Origin: JAXGXT01 sp040772665
GTDB taxonomy: Bacteria; Bacillota; Clostridia; Lachnospirales; Anaerotignaceae
Assembly: GCA_040772665.1 (NCBI GenBank)
Contig: JAXGXT010000001.1
Span: forward strand, 310,001 to 374,000
DNA: 64,000 bases
Reading direction: 5' to 3'
The notes beneath the pieces are model-generated. The model saw nothing but the letters and a program-made list of their open reading frames with translations, was not told the origin of the DNA and searched no databases. The position numbers and the translations under genes are program-made. Below, in pieces: positions 8,691 through 17,651 of the stretch (position 1 is the stretch's first letter; every line of letters begins with the position of its first letter).

Positions 8691-8744
8691 AATTACACTC
8701 CTCTTCATTAAAAATTTAGACATAAATTATTTTAAGTTTTAGTT

Positions 8745-9011
8745 CTAAAAACGCAGTTTCTTATACAAAACAACAGCAAAAGCTATGCCAAGTATACCCG
8801 AAATCGTAAGCTTTACACGTATGCCAAACTGAACAACAAGCACGCCAAGGTCAAGAACAAGGGGGTCGTTCAGGCCAAAGTCCATGCCAAAGGCAAGCCA
8901 GTTTAAATAAGAAATCCTGCCCAAGTATGTGCCCATAAAACCGCCTATAACAACCCCTGCCAAAAGCATAAGCAGAAGAACCCAGCCGTTTTTTCCGCCA
9001 CTTTTATACAC
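8745..9011 (-). CDS. DUF4321 family small membrane protein
   Basis: A protein of 88 aa when started at GTG 9011, which has GGGAGG 8 nt upstream; readings from further upstream have no site. It has two hydrophobic segments (about residues 8-28 and 64-82) linked by LGRISYLNWLAFGMDFGLND and DLGVLVVQFGIRVKLTISG, the pattern of the DUF4321 family in Clostridia. These are uncharacterised membrane proteins commonly found next to maf and radC/mreB-type genes. It lies 54 nt before maf on the same strand. Function unknown. Confidence 0.75.
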   Translation of the reverse strand: MYKSGGKNGWVLLLMLLAGVVIGGFMGTYLGRISYLNWLAFGMDFGLNDPLVLDLGVLVVQFGIRVKLTISGILGIAFAVVLYKKLRF

Positions 9012-9095
9012 AAGCAAACACCTCCCATTTTTTTCAACTCCGCCAACACATATTCTAATATCACAGCAGGGAATTTGCAAGAGGGAAAATTAAAA

Positions 9096-9731
9096 GAAAG
9101 ACCTTGGGGCTCTGCCCCAACGCCCCGCAAGGGGCTTGCCCCTTGACCCATCTTAAAACCGCATATACATGCGGTTTTAGGAAAAAGTTTTTGCTCCGCT
9201 TTTTTCAAAAAGCGGATGAGTTTGGGCAAAGCCCAAGGGGTTAGTAGTTTAAGACCGTGGGGTTTCACCCCACCTCCCCACAAGGGTTTCACCCTTGACC
9301 CATCTTTAAAACCGCATGTACATGCGGTTTTAGGGAAAGGTTTTTGCTCCGCTTTTTTCAAAAAGCGGATGGGTTTGGGCAAAGCCCAATATCCTTTCTT
9401 CAAGTATTTGCTCCCCATGTTTCAGAAATATAAAAACAGCCCCCACGCTTTACGCATGAGAGCTGCTACGGATATGGAAAAACCCTCGATAAAAGGGTTC
9501 GCCCTTGCCCCCTTAAAACCGCATGTATATGCGGCTTTAAAGAAAGGTTTTATGGTCAGGAATTTGCTTTGCAAACCACAACTGCGTTGTGGCGGCATTT
9601 ATCTTTGCCGTTCCTACACCGCTTTTTTCAAAAAGCGGATGGGTTTGGGTATGCATGGCAAAGATAGATGCCACAGTCACGAAGTGACTGCTTTGCGAAG
9701 CAAAGTGCTGACATGAGCCCCAAGGTCTTTC
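9096..9731. repeat. Composite hairpin-rich repeat element with 17-bp terminal inverted repeats
   Basis: This gap holds no credible gene. A 17-nt sequence at 9096-9112 recurs exactly inverted at 9715-9731. Between them are three copies of the CCGCAT/ATGCGG hairpin (about 9158-9178, 9308-9331, 9515-9537), two CGCTTTTTTCAAAAAGCG hairpins, and GGGCAAAGCCC and GCAAAGATAGATGCC modules found in other intergenic regions. It looks like several elements inserted in or next to each other, separating rnfB from the DUF4321 gene. Confidence 0.8.
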
Positions 9732-9746
9732 CCCTCCGCAGTTTTT

Positions 9747-10691
9747 TTATTCTTCCGCCTTTACTTCTTCTTTTGCCTCAACAGCCTCTGCCTTGGCCTC
9801 AACAGCCTCCGCAGGCTTTTCAGCCTCAGCCTTAGCCGCAGCTTCCTTTGCCGCCGCAGCTTCCGCCGCTTTTTTCGCCTCCAAAGCCCTTATTCTTGGG
9901 TTTTGTATTGTCTTTTTAGGACACTTGGCAGCACAAGCACCACAGTCTGTACATTTTGTATAATCAATTATTGCAATGTTGTCAATAACGTGGATTGCGT
10001 CAAACTTACAAGTTTTTTCACAGATTTTACAAGCGATACATCCAACCTTGCAAACTGCGTTAACAACCTTGCCAATGTCTTTTGAGTTACAAGCAACTCT
10101 TGTTTTCTTGCTTACAGGAATCATGTGTATAAGTGATTTAGGGCAAGCCTTTACGCATTTACCGCATGCAACACACTTATCATCATCAACAACAGCAACA
10201 CCGTCAATAATGTGAATTGCATCAAAAGCACATGCCTTAACACAGCTTCCAAGTCCAAGACAGCCGTAAGAACAACCCTTTGCACCGCCTCCTGCAAGCT
10301 GGCTTGCCATACCGCAGTCTTCAATACCGTAGTATGTATATTTTTCTTTCGCCAATTCAAGTGTGCCTGCGCATTTAACAAAAGCAACCTCTTTTTCTTT
10401 ATCTCCCGCAGTAACACCCATTACGTCAGAAACAGCCTTTGCGCATTTCGCTCCGCCAACAGGACATGCATCAACAGGAGCCACTCCTGCAACAATTGCT
10501 GATGCAAGACCACCGCAACCGGGAAAACCGCAAGCTCCACAGTTTGCACCGGGAAGGCATTCCAAAACCTGACCAATTCTTGGGTCTTCTTCAACTGCGA
10601 ATACCTTACTTGCATAACCAAGGCCGGCACCAAAAACGACACCTAAGCCACCGATGCTAAGCACCGGAAATAAAATACTGTTTATGTCCAC
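9747..10691 (-). CDS. rnfB: Rnf complex subunit RnfB, multi-cluster ferredoxin
   Basis: The electron-entry iron-sulfur subunit of the Rnf complex, which couples ferredoxin:NAD+ oxidoreduction to Na+ or H+ export. The product (314 aa, GTG start with GAGGGGAG upstream) has an N-terminal membrane anchor (about 5-27) and the CGACGFPGCGG cluster motif. Several 4Fe-4S ferredoxin motifs follow, including CVACGKCVKACP and CTDCGACAAKCP, and CKVGCIACKICEKTC. The last 45 residues are a low-complexity Ala/Glu/Lys tail after the final cluster. It is the last gene of rnfCDGEAB, 19 nt after rnfA. Confidence 0.96.
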   Translation of the reverse strand: MDINSILFPVLSIGGLGVVFGAGLGYASKVFAVEEDPRIGQVLECLPGANCGACGFPGCGGLASAIVAGVAPVDACPVGGAKCAKAVSDVMGVTAGDKEKEVAFVKCAGTLELAKEKYTYYGIEDCGMASQLAGGGAKGCSYGCLGLGSCVKACAFDAIHIIDGVAVVDDDKCVACGKCVKACPKSLIHMIPVSKKTRVACNSKDIGKVVNAVCKVGCIACKICEKTCKFDAIHVIDNIAIIDYTKCTDCGACAAKCPKKTIQNPRIRALEAKKAAEAAAAKEAAAKAEAEKPAEAVEAKAEAVEAKEEVKAEE

Positions 10692-10710
10692 TTTTTGTTC
10701 TCCCCTCTGA

Positions 10711-11298
10711 TTATAAAGTAATTAATCCCTGGAAGCCTAAGAATGCAAGTGACATTAAAGTCGCCGCAACCAACGCTATAGGGAAGCCTTTAAAAGGCTT
10801 TGGAATATTATTAAATTCAATTCTTTCACGAATACCTGCAAAAAGAATAATCGCAAGTGCAAAGCCCACAGCACCACCGAAGCCATTTAAAACAGCAGCG
10901 ATAAATGTATAGCCTTTTTGCATGTTGGTAACAGCAACACCCAAAACAGCACAGTTTGTTGTAATAAGAGGAAGATAAACACCAAGCGCTTGATAAAGGG
11001 AAGGTGAGCTTTTCTTAATGAACATCTCAACAAACTGAACAAGTGAAGCAATAACTAAGATAAACGCAATGTTATAAAGGTATGTAATACCCATTTTAAC
11101 TAATATTAACTCATAAACGAAAAAGGTAATTGCAGAAGCCAACGTCATAACGAAGATAACCGCTGCACCCATACCTGCCGCCGTTTCAACCTTTTTTGAA
11201 ACACCGAAGAAAGGGCAGATACCTAAGAACTGTGACAGAATATAGTTATTAACAAAAACTGCCGCTAAAACCAATAAAATAAGATTTGGCTGTACCAT
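10711..11298 (-). CDS. rnfA: Rnf complex membrane subunit RnfA
   Basis: One of two homologous six-helix membrane subunits that hold an intramembrane iron-sulfur cluster at the centre of the Rnf complex. The 195-aa product (family about 190) contains LSQFLGICPFFGVSKK in the first half and TTNCAVLGVAV in the second, each with the conserved cysteine of the half-site. AGGAGGG lies 8 nt before the ATG. It sits 18 nt after rnfE. Confidence 0.97.
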   Translation of the reverse strand: MVQPNLILLVLAAVFVNNYILSQFLGICPFFGVSKKVETAAGMGAAVIFVMTLASAITFFVYELILVKMGITYLYNIAFILVIASLVQFVEMFIKKSSPSLYQALGVYLPLITTNCAVLGVAVTNMQKGYTFIAAVLNGFGGAVGFALAIILFAGIRERIEFNNIPKPFKGFPIALVAATLMSLAFLGFQGLITL

Positions 11299-11316
11299 TA
11301 TAATTTACCCTCCTTC

Positions 11317-11916
11317 TTAAGCAGATTTTTTATTCTTGAAATAGTTTAAAAGTGCCATTAAAACACCAAGTGTAAGGAACGCACCCGGAGCCATAACGAA
11401 AATAAGTGTCTGTGGAAAACTTTCAGGAAGTACTTGTAATCCCAAAAGAGAACCTGAGCCAATAAGCTCACGAACAGCACCAATAGCTGCAAGTGCAACA
11501 GTAAATCCAAGACCCATTCCAACACCATCAAAAAGTGCATCAATAGGGCTATTTTTTGAAGCAAAAGCCTCCGCACGTCCAAGAATTATACAGTTAACAA
11601 CGATAAGGGGAATATATATACCAAGGGATGCATTAAGAGCAGGCATATACGCCTCTAAAAGCAATTGCACAATCGTTGTAAAACCTGCGATAACAACAAT
11701 AAACGCAGGTATTCTAACCATGTCAGGAATAGCTTTTCTTATTAAAGCAATAACGATATTTGCACAGATAAGAACCGCTGCGGTTGAAACACCCATGCCT
11801 AAGCCGTTCATAACACTGCTTGTTACAGCAAGTGTAGGACACATACCTATAACCTGAATGAAAACCGGGTTTTCATCTAAAATACCGTTTTTAATAATTT
11901 GCATTGGATTTGCCAT
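11317..11916 (-). CDS. rnfE: Rnf complex membrane subunit RnfE
   Basis: The six-helix partner of RnfA with inverted topology. The 199-aa product shows NPVFIQVIGMCPTLAVTSS near the N-terminus and VNCIILGRAEAFA in the middle, the two cysteine-bearing motifs of the RnfE/NqrD family. The ATG shares one base with the rnfG stop codon, so the two are translationally coupled. A Lys-rich C-terminus (NYFKNKKSA) is cytoplasmic by the positive-inside rule. Confidence 0.97.
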   Translation of the reverse strand: MANPMQIIKNGILDENPVFIQVIGMCPTLAVTSSVMNGLGMGVSTAAVLICANIVIALIRKAIPDMVRIPAFIVVIAGFTTIVQLLLEAYMPALNASLGIYIPLIVVNCIILGRAEAFASKNSPIDALFDGVGMGLGFTVALAAIGAVRELIGSGSLLGLQVLPESFPQTLIFVMAPGAFLTLGVLMALLNYFKNKKSA

Positions 11917-12464
11917 TATTTGTCACCCCCATTTTCTTCAAACCAGGCAAGCGCTTCGTTAACGCCGCTTGTTACTGCTCTTGATGTAATTGTAGAGCTT
12001 GTTATAGACTGGATTTCTCCGCCGTCTTTAGTAACAGCAAGCTTTCCGCTTTTGCCCTTAAATTGTTCTGTAAAGCTTGGCTGAGATGCTAAGGCACCAA
12101 GACCGGGTGTTTCTCCGGGTGTTGTAACACTTATACCTGTTATAACTCCGTCCGCATCTATACCAACTGTTGTTGGCACACCGCCACCAAAGCCTGATGG
12201 GTTTGCTATGATAACATAACCAACCTCGTTTCCTGAAGCATCTTTACCAATGCTTACAGAAGAGATTGTTGTTCCTTCAACATCTTTAGTTACTTCCTCA
12301 AATGTATCAGCTTGGGGAAGAGAAGCTCTCATTGCTTCATTTTGCACGTTTTCTCTTGAAACTCTTATAGGCTCTGCCGTAACACTTTCAACCACACCAA
12401 GAAGGGCAGCCATTACAGCTGTGATAAGTAATAATATTGCCGCCGGTTTAGCTATATCTTTCAT
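11916..12464 (-). CDS. rnfG: Rnf complex flavin subunit RnfG
   Basis: Covalent-FMN subunit of the Rnf complex with one N-terminal membrane helix (about 8-26) and an extracytoplasmic FMN-binding domain. The sequence SITSSTITSRAVTSGV near the C-terminus contains the threonine region where FMN is joined by a phosphoester bond. Glycine-rich GFGGGVPTTVGID and GETPGLGAL are also family features. Length 182 aa is normal. The start overlaps the rnfD stop by 4 nt and is preceded by AAAGGAGG inside rnfD. Confidence 0.95.
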   Translation of the reverse strand: MKDIAKPAAILLLITAVMAALLGVVESVTAEPIRVSRENVQNEAMRASLPQADTFEEVTKDVEGTTISSVSIGKDASGNEVGYVIIANPSGFGGGVPTTVGIDADGVITGISVTTPGETPGLGALASQPSFTEQFKGKSGKLAVTKDGGEIQSITSSTITSRAVTSGVNEALAWFEENGGDK

Positions 12465-13423
12465 GCCTTCTTCGCCTCCTTTGGTAATGCTCCAAAAATC
12501 TTAGGTTTTGTATATCTGTCAATAAGAGGAACGCAAAGGTTCATAAGGAGTATTGAGTATGAAACACCTTCCGGATAGCCTCCATAAAATCTTATAAGCA
12601 TTGTTATAAGACCACATCCAACACCCATTATAATCTGACCTTTTTCCGTAATTGGTGATGAAGCATAGTCTGTTGCCATAAAGAAAGCACCAAGCATAAT
12701 TCCGCCAACCATAAGCTCATAAAGTGCGCTGCTTCCTGCTCTTCCGAAAACAGAAGCAAAAATGAAAACTGTTAAAAGGTATGTAACAGGAATTCTCCAG
12801 CTTATAACACCTCTTACAATAAGATAAATTCCGCCTGCAATAAGCGCAATAGAGCTTACTTCACCAATACAGCCTGCAATGTTGCCCATAAAAGCATCTG
12901 TAAAAGACGGAAGCTGGCTTATTGAACTTGCAGTTCCTGCTTTTAAATAGCCAAGAGGTGTTGCTGTTGAAACTGCGTCTGCACCGGGCGTAACCCATGC
13001 AGTCATAAGGCTTGGGTATGAACCCATAAGAAACGCACGTCCCGCAAGGGCAGGGTTAATGAAGTTTTGCCCTAAGCCGCCGAAAAGCTGTTTTCCAACA
13101 ACAATAGCGAAAACACTTCCCACAATCGGCAGCCACCAAGGCGCCGAAGACGGAATGTTCATAGCCAAAAGCAACCCTGTTACAGCAGCCGAAAGGTCGG
13201 AAATTGTAACCTTTTGTTTTGTTGCTTTTTGATAAAGTGCCTCTGCAACAACTGCAGCGGCAATAGAAATTATTGTAAGCAATAATGCATTCATGCCAAA
13301 TCTGTATACACCCACCGCTGTTGCCGGTAAAAGCGCAATGATAACGTCACGCATAATATTTTGTGTGGAATCATTTGAGCGCACGTGAGGGGTAGCAGAC
13401 ATTACAATATTCGGATAATCCAT
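12461..13423 (-). CDS. rnfD: Rnf complex membrane subunit RnfD
   Basis: Membrane flavoprotein of the Rnf complex, homologous to NqrB, thought to contribute to ion translocation. The 320-aa product has about ten hydrophobic segments. VSTATPLGYL near residue 155 is the covalent FMN attachment motif (S-x-T-x-P-L). NFINPALAGRAFL and GGYPEGVSYSILLMN are further conserved blocks. GGGGGAC lies upstream of the ATG, 20 nt after rnfC. Confidence 0.96.
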   Translation of the reverse strand: MDYPNIVMSATPHVRSNDSTQNIMRDVIIALLPATAVGVYRFGMNALLLTIISIAAAVVAEALYQKATKQKVTISDLSAAVTGLLLAMNIPSSAPWWLPIVGSVFAIVVGKQLFGGLGQNFINPALAGRAFLMGSYPSLMTAWVTPGADAVSTATPLGYLKAGTASSISQLPSFTDAFMGNIAGCIGEVSSIALIAGGIYLIVRGVISWRIPVTYLLTVFIFASVFGRAGSSALYELMVGGIMLGAFFMATDYASSPITEKGQIIMGVGCGLITMLIRFYGGYPEGVSYSILLMNLCVPLIDRYTKPKIFGALPKEAKKA

Positions 13424-13443
13424 TTCAAATTGTCCCCCTTAAA

Positions 13444-14790
13444 TTATTTTGCGGCTGCAGCTCTACTGGCAGCAGCTTTTTTAGCCATCTCAACCTTTTT
13501 TGTAGCTCTTATGCTCTGTGCAAGCTGTCTTTTAGCAGGACAGATAAATGAGCAGCTTCCGCATTCAATGCAGTCAAGACCGTTTTCTTTAACAAATCCC
13601 TCGCCGTTGTCCTGAAGAACAAGCTGATTAAGCAAGTATGGCTGAAGAGCCATTGGACAGTGGTAAACACATCTTCCGCAGCGTATGCAGTTACTCTCTT
13701 CCGGAAGCTCGGCCTCTTCTTTTGTAAAACAAAGAAGTGCAGAGGATGTTTTTGTTGTGGCAACATCAAGAGAATACATTGTCGGACCCATCATAGGGCC
13801 GCCTGCGATAAATTTAACAGGCTCTGTTTTAAAGCCGCCTATTTGCTCCATTAAATCAGCATATGTCATACCGATTCTTATTTCATAGTTTCCAGGATTA
13901 GCAGGAGCACCGCCTGTAACTGTAATAACCCTTCTCATTAAAGGCTTGCCTTCTGTAATTCCGTTATAAATTGAAATTACAGTGTCCACGTTATCAACAA
14001 TGCAGCCAACTGCTGAAGGAAGAGCACCTGAAGGAACTTCTCTGTTTGTTATTGCTTTAATAAGGTGTTTTTCAGAACCTTGAGGGAATTTTGCTTTAAG
14101 AGAAGCAACCTCAATGTTTGGAATGTCCTTACAAAGCTCAGCCATATGGCTTATAGCATCAGGTTTGTTATCTTCAATACCGATAACAGCTTTTGCATTT
14201 GGATGCAGCTTAAGAATAATTTGAAGACCTTTTATAAGCCTTTCGCCTTGTTCAAGCATAAGCCTGTAGTCGCATGTGAGATAAGGCTCACACTCTGCCG
14301 CATTAACAAGGATGTAATCAATTGCTGTTCCTGCAGGCGGGTTAAGCTTGATGTGTGTAGGGAACCCTGCACCGCCAAGTCCAACAACTCCCGCTTCCTT
14401 AATTGCATCAAGAATTTCTTCGTTTGACATTGTTGAATAGTCTTTACCCGCAAGACCTTCAGTCTCTGCCATAAGACCGTCGTTTTTGATAACAACTGAC
14501 GGGCACATTGCCCCTCCCGGTGTTAATACCTGTCTAATGTCTGTAACCGTTCCTGAAATGCTTGAAAATATAGGAGAGCATACAAAAGCCTTAGCTTCCC
14601 CGATTTTCTGCCCTACCTTAACGTAGTCGCCAACTTGAACAACAGGTTCACATGGCGCTCCTATGTGCTGAGACATAGGGAAAAACAGTTCTGAGTTTTC
14701 TTTTGGAAGTATCACTTTGATGGGCTGGTCTTTTGTAAGAGCCTTGCCATCATGAGGATGAACTCCCCTTTTAAACGTCAAAGTTTGCAT
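13444..14790 (-). CDS. rnfC: Rnf complex NADH-side subunit RnfC
   Basis: Peripheral cytoplasmic subunit with the NAD(H)/FMN site and two 4Fe-4S clusters, the exchange point with NAD+. The product (448 aa) carries GLGGAGFPTHIKL (Rossmann-like FMN/NAD motif, about residue 135) and the cluster motifs CIRCGRCVYHCP and CIECGSCSFICP (about 362-410). The C-terminus is a short Ala/Lys tail. The ATG at 14790 follows GAGGGGG by 5 nt and begins the conserved TLTFKRGVHPHDGK; a longer reading to 14835 has no site. First gene of the clostridial order C-D-G-E-A-B. Confidence 0.97.
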   Translation of the reverse strand: MQTLTFKRGVHPHDGKALTKDQPIKVILPKENSELFFPMSQHIGAPCEPVVQVGDYVKVGQKIGEAKAFVCSPIFSSISGTVTDIRQVLTPGGAMCPSVVIKNDGLMAETEGLAGKDYSTMSNEEILDAIKEAGVVGLGGAGFPTHIKLNPPAGTAIDYILVNAAECEPYLTCDYRLMLEQGERLIKGLQIILKLHPNAKAVIGIEDNKPDAISHMAELCKDIPNIEVASLKAKFPQGSEKHLIKAITNREVPSGALPSAVGCIVDNVDTVISIYNGITEGKPLMRRVITVTGGAPANPGNYEIRIGMTYADLMEQIGGFKTEPVKFIAGGPMMGPTMYSLDVATTKTSSALLCFTKEEAELPEESNCIRCGRCVYHCPMALQPYLLNQLVLQDNGEGFVKENGLDCIECGSCSFICPAKRQLAQSIRATKKVEMAKKAAASRAAAAK

Positions 14791-15107
14791 ATTATCCCCC
14801 TCTGTGCTTGTTATTTTACATTCATGTATGCTCATGAACGTAAATGCTTAAAATAGTTTATATATGAAAACATAAATATCATGTGCAGACAGGTTGATTC
14901 TAACACAAGTATTTAATCAGCGTTTCCATTCTAATACAAAACTCAATAGTTCTCAACACTATTTAAAAATTTTCTTAAATTTTTTTAACTTTTTTGTCAA
15001 AATGCCCTTATTTAATTTTAAAACTTGTTTAAATTGTACTCCTTTTCAAACATAAAGTAAATGTAAATTACTGTATTCTGTATTCTTTTAGAAAAAACAT
15101 GAAAAAA

Positions 15108-15136
15108 TTGAAATTTGGCTTGTAATTTGCTATAAT
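15108..15136 (+). promoter_or_regulatory. Promoter of rpoN
   Basis: TTGAAA (15108-15113), 17-nt spacer, TATAAT (15131-15136), reading to the rpoN ATG at 15194. The rest of the 400-nt divergent gap to rnfC is AT-rich with no clear gene or structured RNA. Confidence 0.8.
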
Positions 15137-15193
15137 GAATTTATTGAACTTTCATGCTGCTTATAAATTATTTATAATAAGGAGGGTACTGTA

Positions 15194-16555
15194 ATGGATC
15201 TCGTTCTTAACACAAGCCAAAAACTTCTTTTGTCGCAAAAAATGCTTCTTTCAACGGAAATCCTTCAAATGAGTTCTGCCGAGCTTGTTGATTATATAAA
15301 AGAGATGTCTGTAGAAAACCCTGTTGTGGAATATGAAGAAAATAATGATGTTGAGGAAACTTTCGATATAATAAGAAAAAAAATTGATTTCATTAATTCC
15401 CACGACGAGCAGAACAAAACATATTATATGGAAGAAAAAGAAGATGAAAACAATAATGATGACTGGCGTTTTACCTGCGGCAAAGGCGAAAGCCTTGAAG
15501 AACACCTTACAGAACAGCTTGATGCCCTTACCCTTGAAAAGGATGTTTATAAAGGGATAAAATATATGATTTTAAGCATGGATAAAAATGGTTATATAAG
15601 CGAAAGCATTGAAGAAATGTCTTATATTTTAAAAGTCAGTGAAGATAAACTAACAGATGCTCTTTTAATTTTACAAAACTTTGAACCCGTAGGCGTTGGT
15701 GCAAGAACAATAGAAGAATGTCTTTTGCTGCAACTTAAAAATCTTCCAAAAAGAAATGCGGCGGCAGAAAAAATAGCAGCTCAATATCTTGACCTTGTGG
15801 GTAAAAATCAAATTCATACAATAGAAAAAAAGCTTAAACTTTCTCAGCCGCAAATTTTAGAAGCCATAAAAATAATAAAATCACTAAACCCCAAACCGGG
15901 AAATTGTTTTTCCACAGGAGAAAGCTTTGAATACATAACTCCTGATGCCATTATCCATAAAACAGACAAAGGCTATGAAATTATTCTTAACGATAAATTC
16001 TTTCCAACCATAGGAATAAGCAGTTACTACAAAAACATTATGGATACGGAAACCAGTGAAAAAACAAAGGAATATATTCTAAAAAAAATAAAACAGGCTC
16101 AATGGGTTATGTCCTGCATAGAAAAAAGAAATGAAACCCTGACAAAAACCCTTGAAACAATTATTTCCATACAGCAGGACTTTTTTGATTTAGGGTGCGA
16201 CCATATAAAACCTCTTCGCCTTGAAGATGTTGCCGTTGCAATAAGCATGCATGAAAGCACAGTAAGCCGAACAATAAAAAATAAATATCTCCAGTGCCGT
16301 CACGGAGTTTTTCCACTAAGCTATTTTTTCCCTTCTGCAGTTTCAACGGAAAATAACGAAAATATAACTCCGCAGCAAATTCAGCTTATTATAAAGGAGA
16401 TTGTTGATGGGGAAAACCACTCCTCTCCTTTTTCGGACAGGGAGATAACAGAACTTCTTGAGAAAAGAGGAATCGTTATATCAAGAAGAACCGTGGCAAA
16501 ATACAGAGAAGCCGCAGGAATACTTTCAACAAGCGGAAGAAAATGCAAAATATAG
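15194..16555 (+). CDS. rpoN: RNA polymerase sigma-54 factor
   Basis: Sigma-54, which directs polymerase to -24/-12 promoters and needs an AAA+ activator. The 453-aa product has the Gln/Leu-rich activator-binding region I at the N-terminus (SQKLLLSQKMLLSTEILQM). An acidic region follows (about 55-95), then the core-binding domain (GVGARTIEECLLLQL), the HTH (SMHESTVSRTIKNKYLQ) and the RpoN box near the end (SRRTVAKYREAAGI). GGAGGG lies before the ATG. It is a single-gene unit with its own promoter and a strong terminator. No enhancer-binding activator or -24/-12 promoter was recognised in this window. Confidence 0.97.
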   Translation: MDLVLNTSQKLLLSQKMLLSTEILQMSSAELVDYIKEMSVENPVVEYEENNDVEETFDIIRKKIDFINSHDEQNKTYYMEEKEDENNNDDWRFTCGKGESLEEHLTEQLDALTLEKDVYKGIKYMILSMDKNGYISESIEEMSYILKVSEDKLTDALLILQNFEPVGVGARTIEECLLLQLKNLPKRNAAAEKIAAQYLDLVGKNQIHTIEKKLKLSQPQILEAIKIIKSLNPKPGNCFSTGESFEYITPDAIIHKTDKGYEIILNDKFFPTIGISSYYKNIMDTETSEKTKEYILKKIKQAQWVMSCIEKRNETLTKTLETIISIQQDFFDLGCDHIKPLRLEDVAVAISMHESTVSRTIKNKYLQCRHGVFPLSYFFPSAVSTENNENITPQQIQLIIKEIVDGENHSSPFSDREITELLEKRGIVISRRTVAKYREAAGILSTSGRKCKI

Positions 16556-16596
16556 TTGGAAGCCAAAGCCTTAATAGTTTTTCTTACTGCTAAAAA

Positions 16597-16636
16597 GGGG
16601 TTATTTTAAAGAAAGCCTTTAAAATAACCCTTTTTT
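16597..16636. terminator. Bidirectional terminator between rpoN and the TipAS gene
   Basis: A 13-bp stem (16598-16610 with 16618-16630) is flanked by T-rich tracts on both strands, so it can stop rpoN on the plus strand and the convergent TipAS gene on the minus strand. Confidence 0.88.
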
Positions 16637-17097
16637 CAATTGTTTACGTTTCCGTCATATTCAAATGTTTTAGACCTGTCCCTTGTTATATAGTTTTGCA
16701 CTGCAGTTTTTAAAAACCTTGCACACCCTTCAACCTTTGAATCATAATAATTTTTGTATTTTTCATCATCATATTTCATAACAAGGGCAATGTGAGCCTG
16801 TTGAGAATATTTCCCCCATACATACCCAAGCCATTTTTTGTGCAACTCTGCAATCTCCAAAGCCTCAAGGCAGTCTGTTTTTACATTGCCTAAAACAGCG
16901 GCTTCAAGCCTTTGAATAATTTCCCCCTCTATTATTTTCATAACCTCTATTTGTTCCTGAGTCATCCTTTGAGCATTGTCACTTCCCTCAAAGGTTACGT
17001 CAAAACTATATTTTTCTTTAATTCCCGATACATTGTTCTCTTTATTATAGCTTATAATACTTTCATGAAAAGCTTTTTCATCCTTCTCCTTAATCAT
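16636..17097 (-). CDS. Free-standing TipAS-domain protein
   Basis: A 153-aa protein made essentially of a TipAS domain, the thiopeptide-binding module normally fused to a MerR regulator in TipAL. The diagnostic block HKKWLGYVWGKYSQQAH lies at about 88-104, followed by MKYDDEKYKNYYDS and GCARFLKTAVQNYI, all alpha-helical as in the family. No MerR DNA-binding domain precedes it, and the ATG at 17097 has GAGGTGATTTA in front, so it is not a truncation at the start codon. The short form of TipA binds thiopeptides without DNA. Whether this copy gives drug tolerance is inference. Confidence 0.82.
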   Translation of the reverse strand: MIKEKDEKAFHESIISYNKENNVSGIKEKYSFDVTFEGSDNAQRMTQEQIEVMKIIEGEIIQRLEAAVLGNVKTDCLEALEIAELHKKWLGYVWGKYSQQAHIALVMKYDDEKYKNYYDSKVEGCARFLKTAVQNYITRDRSKTFEYDGNVNN

Positions 17098-17234
17098 TAA
17101 ATCACCTCTTCTTTAAATATTATGTCCTTGCTGTTTAAAGACAATTCTAAAAAAGTCAATATTAACAATTTCTTAACAGTATTTTTATTGAAAACTTTGA
17201 GAAAAAGAGTTAATATTAGTATTATGTTATTTTG

Positions 17235-17599
17235 GGCTTATTATGTAAGCTTAAAAGTGAAGATAAACCTTGGGCTTTGCCTAAACCTATTCACTTTTTA
17301 AAAAAAGTAATGTAGGAACGGCAAAGATAAATGCCGCCACTGGGCATCGGAAAGAAGTCCGACGGCAAAGCCGCTTTTTCGTAAGGAAAAGTGCTGAACG
17401 CAGTTGTGGTTTGCAAAGCAAATTCCTGACCATAAAACTTTTGTTAAAATCGTATACCTGCGGGGTTTTAGCATGAGTCAAGCAGAAACGGCAAAAATAA
17501 ACATTACAGGCACACATGTCTGCTTTGCAAAGTAAAGTACCGACCGGAAACCCTCAAGGTTTTGACTTTGTCTTCATTCAAGGCTTATTATATAAGCTT
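17235..17599. mobile_element. Hairpin-rich element with 18-nt target duplication, upstream of mreB
   Basis: Flanks at 17235-17252 and 17582-17599 are direct repeats of 18 nt differing at one base (GGCTTATTATRTAAGCTT) and each is itself a small hairpin. The 329-nt core (17253-17581) begins with TGAAGATAAACC and ends with GTTTTGACTTTGTCTTCA, matching the ends of the copies at 33475, 34892 and 55091. It carries the GGCATCGGAAAGAAGTCCGA module and TTTGCAAAGCAAA. No coding potential is credible. It lies between the TipAS gene and the mreB leader. Confidence 0.75.
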
Positions 17600-17651
17600 G
17601 CATCATAAATATAAAATTATAAATTTGATACGCCGGAAGGAGTTTTTTAAT

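Noticed and set aside
9420..9480. tRNA or small RNA in the composite element
   Set aside because: Short stems only; no cloverleaf, no T-loop GTTCRA motif in the right frame, no promoter.
9216..9716. 166-codon frame in the rnfB-DUF4321 gap
   Set aside because: It runs through the composite hairpin element; its sequence is made of repeat modules and lacks a start site.
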